Assembly: GCA_964622625.1 (NCBI GenBank)
Contig: CAZUUQ010000039.1
Span: forward strand, 1-24,854
Origin: CAZCWM01 sp964622625
Lineage (GTDB): Bacteria > Planctomycetota > Phycisphaerae > Phycisphaerales > Phycisphaeraceae
Reading direction: 5' to 3'
Length of the DNA stretch: 24,854 bases
Part shown: positions 22,387 through 24,854 of the stretch, piece by piece
Numbering within the stretch: the stretch's first letter is position 1
Layout of the letters: the number at the start of each line of letters is the position of its first letter
The notes under the pieces: model-generated
What the model was told of the DNA's origin: nothing
Seen by the model: only the letters and a program-made list of their open reading frames with translations
Database searches by the model: none
Made by a program: the position numbers and the translations under genes

Positions 22387-24089
22387 ATATTCCAAACGCA
22401 TCACCGGTCGAAGCCGCGCCCACCATCGTGATCGTCGGCGGTGTGGCCGGCGGCGCCAGCGCCGCCACCCGCGCTCGCCGTATGAACGAACATGCACGCA
22501 TCATCCTGTTCGAGAAGGACGAACACGTCTCCTTCGCCAACTGCGGCCTGCCGTATTACATCGGCGGTGAGATTGAGCAGCGCGACAAGCTGCTGGTGGC
22601 CAAGCCCGCGTTGCTGCGCCGGCGCTTCAACCTCGACGTGCGCACGCGCTGTGAAGTCACCGCAATTGACCGGCAGCGCAAGACTGTGTCCGTGCACGAT
22701 CACCGCGGCGGCCGAACGTTCGAGCAGCACTATGACAAACTGATCCTTTCGCCGGGAGCGGCGCCCATCGTTCCGCCGATCGATGGCATGGACGCTGCGA
22801 ATGTCTTCACGCTGCGCAACCTGCAGGACACCGATCGCATCAAGAACTTCATCGAGCGGCGCGGGACCGGCCGGGCCGTGGTCGTCGGTGCCGGCTTCAT
22901 CGGTTTGGAAATGGTCGAGATGTTCCTGCGGCTGAAAATGCGCGTGTCACTTGTGGAGCTTCAGCGGCAGGTGCTGCCGCCGCTTGATGCCGAGATGGCC
23001 CGGCTGGTTGAGCAGTCCCTGCGCCGCCACGGCGTGGATTTGCACCTTGGCGCGGGCCTCAAGGGCTTCGATCTCCGCGAGGTTGATGGGCGCACGGCCG
23101 TCAGCCACGTGGTGCTCGATGATGCCACACGTCTGGCGGCCGACGTGGTGATCGTCGCCATCGGCGTGCGGCCAAACACACGACTGGCGGCGGATGCCGG
23201 CCTAAAACTGGGCGATCGCGGTGGCATCCGCGTCAACGCGTTTCTCCAGTCCAGTGATCCGGACATCTACGCCGCCGGTGATGCAGTGGAGTACATGCAC
23301 GCGGTCGCCGATCTGCCGATGCGCATCCCGCTGGCGGGCCCGGCCAACCGTTCGGGACGACTCGCCGGCGAGCATGCCGCCACCGGCCGCTGCGCGCCCA
23401 TGGCCCCCGTTCTCGGCACCGCCATCGTCCGCGTCTTCGACACCGTCGCCGCCGTCACCGGATGCAATGAACGCTGCATTGACCAACTCGCCGGACACGC
23501 TCAACGTCTTTACATCACCGCCAACCACCACGCCGGCTATTACCCCGGCGCCCAGGCCATGACCATCAAACTGCTGTACGAGGTCGATTCGGGCAAAATA
23601 CTTGGCGCGCAGATCGTCGGCGGCGCGGGAGTCGACAAGCGCATCGACGTGATCGCGGCCGTCATCCAGCTAGGCGGCACGGTTGAAGACCTGACCACGC
23701 TGGATCTGGGTTACGCGCCGCCGTTCGGCTCGGCCAAGGATCCCGTGCACATGGCCGGCTTCGCCGCCGCCAATCAGCGTGCCGGCCTGGTGCGCTTCGC
23801 TCAGCCCGCGGACGATCTGACGGGCACGCAGGTGGTGGACATGCGCACCAGCGGCGAGCTGACCGAAGCGCCTCTCGCGGCCGCGCATGCCGTTCACATC
23901 CCCCTCGACGAACTGCGCGACCGCCTGCACGAACTCGACCCTGCCCGTCCCACGGTCACCGTCTGCCGTTCAGGGCTGCGCAGCTACGTGGGCGCCCGCA
24001 TCCTCATGCAGCACGGTTTCGCCGATGTCGCCGATCTCACCGGCGGATCCACCATGCGGGCCGTGGCGCGGGAGAAAGGCGGCACATGA
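22383..24089 (+). CDS. CoA-disulfide reductase / rhodanese fusion (FAD-dependent)
   Basis: A 568-residue fusion of the CoADR-RHD type, known as NAD(P)H-dependent reducers of CoA disulfide, CoA persulfide or polysulfide. Residues 13-30 are the FAD dinucleotide fold (IVIVGGVAGGASAATRAR). The single redox Cys54 sits in SFANCGLPYYIGG, and a second Rossmann fold VVVGAGFIGLEM binds NAD(P)H. DPDIYAAGDAVE closes the FAD site. The dimerisation domain follows. From about 470 there is a rhodanese domain with catalytic Cys528 in VTVCRSGLRS. The gene starts within the bioF stop (ATGA). This suggests sulfur or redox metabolism, and possibly a link to the CoA thioester used by BioF. Confidence 0.94.
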   Translation: MNIPNASPVEAAPTIVIVGGVAGGASAATRARRMNEHARIILFEKDEHVSFANCGLPYYIGGEIEQRDKLLVAKPALLRRRFNLDVRTRCEVTAIDRQRKTVSVHDHRGGRTFEQHYDKLILSPGAAPIVPPIDGMDAANVFTLRNLQDTDRIKNFIERRGTGRAVVVGAGFIGLEMVEMFLRLKMRVSLVELQRQVLPPLDAEMARLVEQSLRRHGVDLHLGAGLKGFDLREVDGRTAVSHVVLDDATRLAADVVIVAIGVRPNTRLAADAGLKLGDRGGIRVNAFLQSSDPDIYAAGDAVEYMHAVADLPMRIPLAGPANRSGRLAGEHAATGRCAPMAPVLGTAIVRVFDTVAAVTGCNERCIDQLAGHAQRLYITANHHAGYYPGAQAMTIKLLYEVDSGKILGAQIVGGAGVDKRIDVIAAVIQLGGTVEDLTTLDLGYAPPFGSAKDPVHMAGFAAANQRAGLVRFAQPADDLTGTQVVDMRTSGELTEAPLAAAHAVHIPLDELRDRLHELDPARPTVTVCRSGLRSYVGARILMQHGFADVADLTGGSTMRAVAREKGGT

Positions 24090-24096
24090 CCGCGCC

Positions 24097-24480
24097 TCAG
24101 CTCATCGCGGCTTCGACCGGCAGAGCGCGGTTGCGCTGCGCCGACAAGGGTGAGAACGCCGGCACGCACACCGTCAGGCACTCGGAGCCGGGCGGCGTGC
24201 TGTAGCGCACCCACTGACCGGCCGGAGCCACGACCGCCTGGCCGACGTGCAGGTCGTATGTCGCCCAGCGCGTCTCCACCCGCAGCCGGCCGCGAAGCAC
24301 CACCGTGTACTCGGTGAACCGCGGCGTGCGTCCCGGCTCGGACCAGCCCGGCGGGTTGACCATGCGGGCGATGCTGATGTCGTCGTGGCCCGACGCCTGT
24401 CGGCCGACGAACTGCTCGATGTGCCGCGGCCGCGAGCCGTGGGCCGTGATGTGAACAGGCTCTTCAATGATGCGGATCAT
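24097..24480 (-). CDS. Small cupin-like protein without the usual His pair
   Basis: A 127-residue single-domain beta-barrel protein. The segment SEPGRTPRFTEYTVVLRGRLRV aligns with cupin motif 1 and VGQAVVAPAGQWVRYSTP with motif 2, but the HxH metal ligands of motif 1 are missing, so binding of metal is doubtful. The N-terminus MIRIIEEPVHI and C-terminal PAFSP-like end resemble a widespread uncharacterised cupin group. The ATG at 24480 is chosen because GGGAG lies 7 bases before it. An ATG at 24537 in the same frame has a weaker GGAAG. It converges with the CoADR-rhodanese gene, with 7 bases between the stops, and lies 89 bases after the methyltransferase gene. Confidence 0.8.
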   Translation of the reverse strand: MIRIIEEPVHITAHGSRPRHIEQFVGRQASGHDDISIARMVNPPGWSEPGRTPRFTEYTVVLRGRLRVETRWATYDLHVGQAVVAPAGQWVRYSTPPGSECLTVCVPAFSPLSAQRNRALPVEAAMS

Positions 24481-24569
24481 GGCGATGCTCCCTGTAGAGT
24501 CGCTGCTGCGATGTCGTATGATGGACTGATCACTCATCTACTCTTCCGGGTTTCCGGTGGTTCCGGGGG

Positions 24570-24854
24570 TCACGTCCGCATGACGAAGTACGCGTTCTGC
24601 ACGTCATGCGGGAAGCGGTGTACCTGGATGTCGTCGAAGCCGGCTTCGCGCAGCATCTTTTCCGCGAGCTGCACGCCCCACGCGGCCCCGAGGCCCAGGC
24701 CGCCCTGCGCCAGCGACACCGTCATGCAGTGCATGCACGAAATGCCGTAGGTCAGCGGCCCCAGCGGGCGCTCGATGTTGTCCACCGGCTCACTGGAGGC
24801 GTCGATGTCCTGCATGAGGAACACGCCGCCGTCGCGCAGGGCGGTGCGGATCGC
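24570..24854 (-). CDS. SAM-dependent methyltransferase, C-terminal part (runs off the window)
   Basis: Only about 94 C-terminal codons are present; the 5' part lies beyond the right edge. The visible segment starts with RTALRDGGVFLMQDID, which looks like the strand after the SAM-binding domain (L..GG..l..D). It then has a Cys-containing loop (GISCMHCMTVSLAQGG), an amphipathic helix and FDDIQVHRFPHDVQNAYFV as the last strands of a class I fold. The substrate is unknown. The SCMHC-type stretch is conserved-looking in a methyltransferase group with an N-terminal winged helix, but that end cannot be checked here. Confidence 0.75.
   Translation of the reverse strand, partial: AIRTALRDGGVFLMQDIDASSEPVDNIERPLGPLTYGISCMHCMTVSLAQGGLGLGAAWGVQLAEKMLREAGFDDIQVHRFPHDVQNAYFVMRT

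Overview
The window is a high-GC bacterial chromosome segment, densely packed with housekeeping genes, and most likely from a planctomycete of the Phycisphaerae type. The clues are: two pseudopilins with the GFTLIELLVVISIIALLIG...LLPSLGQAR N-terminus that is expanded in that group; a secreted protease ending in a PEP-CTERM sorting tail; a conserved-looking two-membrane-segment hypothetical; spacer DNA of the kind that yields GRDARPT-like peptides in spurious reading frames; and a mixture of Shine-Dalgarno and apparently leaderless starts. The lineage is inferred from protein style, not from a marker gene. No rRNA, tRNA, CRISPR array, transposase, integrase or phage gene was seen.

Layout. Positions 1-4061 (minus strand) read uvrB, then a secreted alpha/beta hydrolase with its own promoter, then valS, which runs off the left edge. 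Positions 4141-6913 (plus) hold three overlapping genes: a PhnP-like metallo-beta-lactamase-fold hydrolase, a NodB-type polysaccharide deacetylase and a DegT-family PLP aminotransferase. Positions 6930-20536 (minus) form a long block. Read in transcription order it holds def and fmt (initiator formylation and deformylation), two tandem pseudopilins each with a strong intrinsic terminator, rarA, an L,D-transpeptidase, a small cysteine-rich protein, a PEP-CTERM trypsin-like protease, a coiled-coil/C4 zinc-ribbon protein followed by an RNase HI with an unusual Cys-rich tail, a cupin, a two-TM hypothetical, an NAD-type isocitrate/isopropylmalate dehydrogenase and a cytosolic alpha/beta hydrolase. 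Positions 20792-24089 (plus) carry an HU-like protein, bioF and a CoA-disulfide-reductase/rhodanese fusion. A cupin and the 3' part of a methyltransferase gene close the window on the minus strand.

How the genes work together. Genome maintenance is represented by uvrB, rarA, RNase HI and HU. Translation is represented by valS, def and fmt. Envelope and surface functions are represented by the deacetylase/aminotransferase operon, the L,D-transpeptidase, the pseudopilins and the PEP-CTERM protease. Biotin and sulfur/redox metabolism are represented by bioF and the CoADR-rhodanese fusion, which overlap by ATGA.

I did not find a clear new multi-gene system. The most notable points are: the RNase HI Cys-rich C-terminal extension; an in-frame Pro/Thr-rich insertion of G-run repeat DNA inside rarA; paired -10 boxes next to both start codons of the divergent uvrB/phnP-like genes, implying leaderless mRNAs; a recurring TACAAT -10 box in intergenic DNA; a short valine-containing leader ORF before valS; and duplication of a whole pseudopilin gene-plus-terminator unit.
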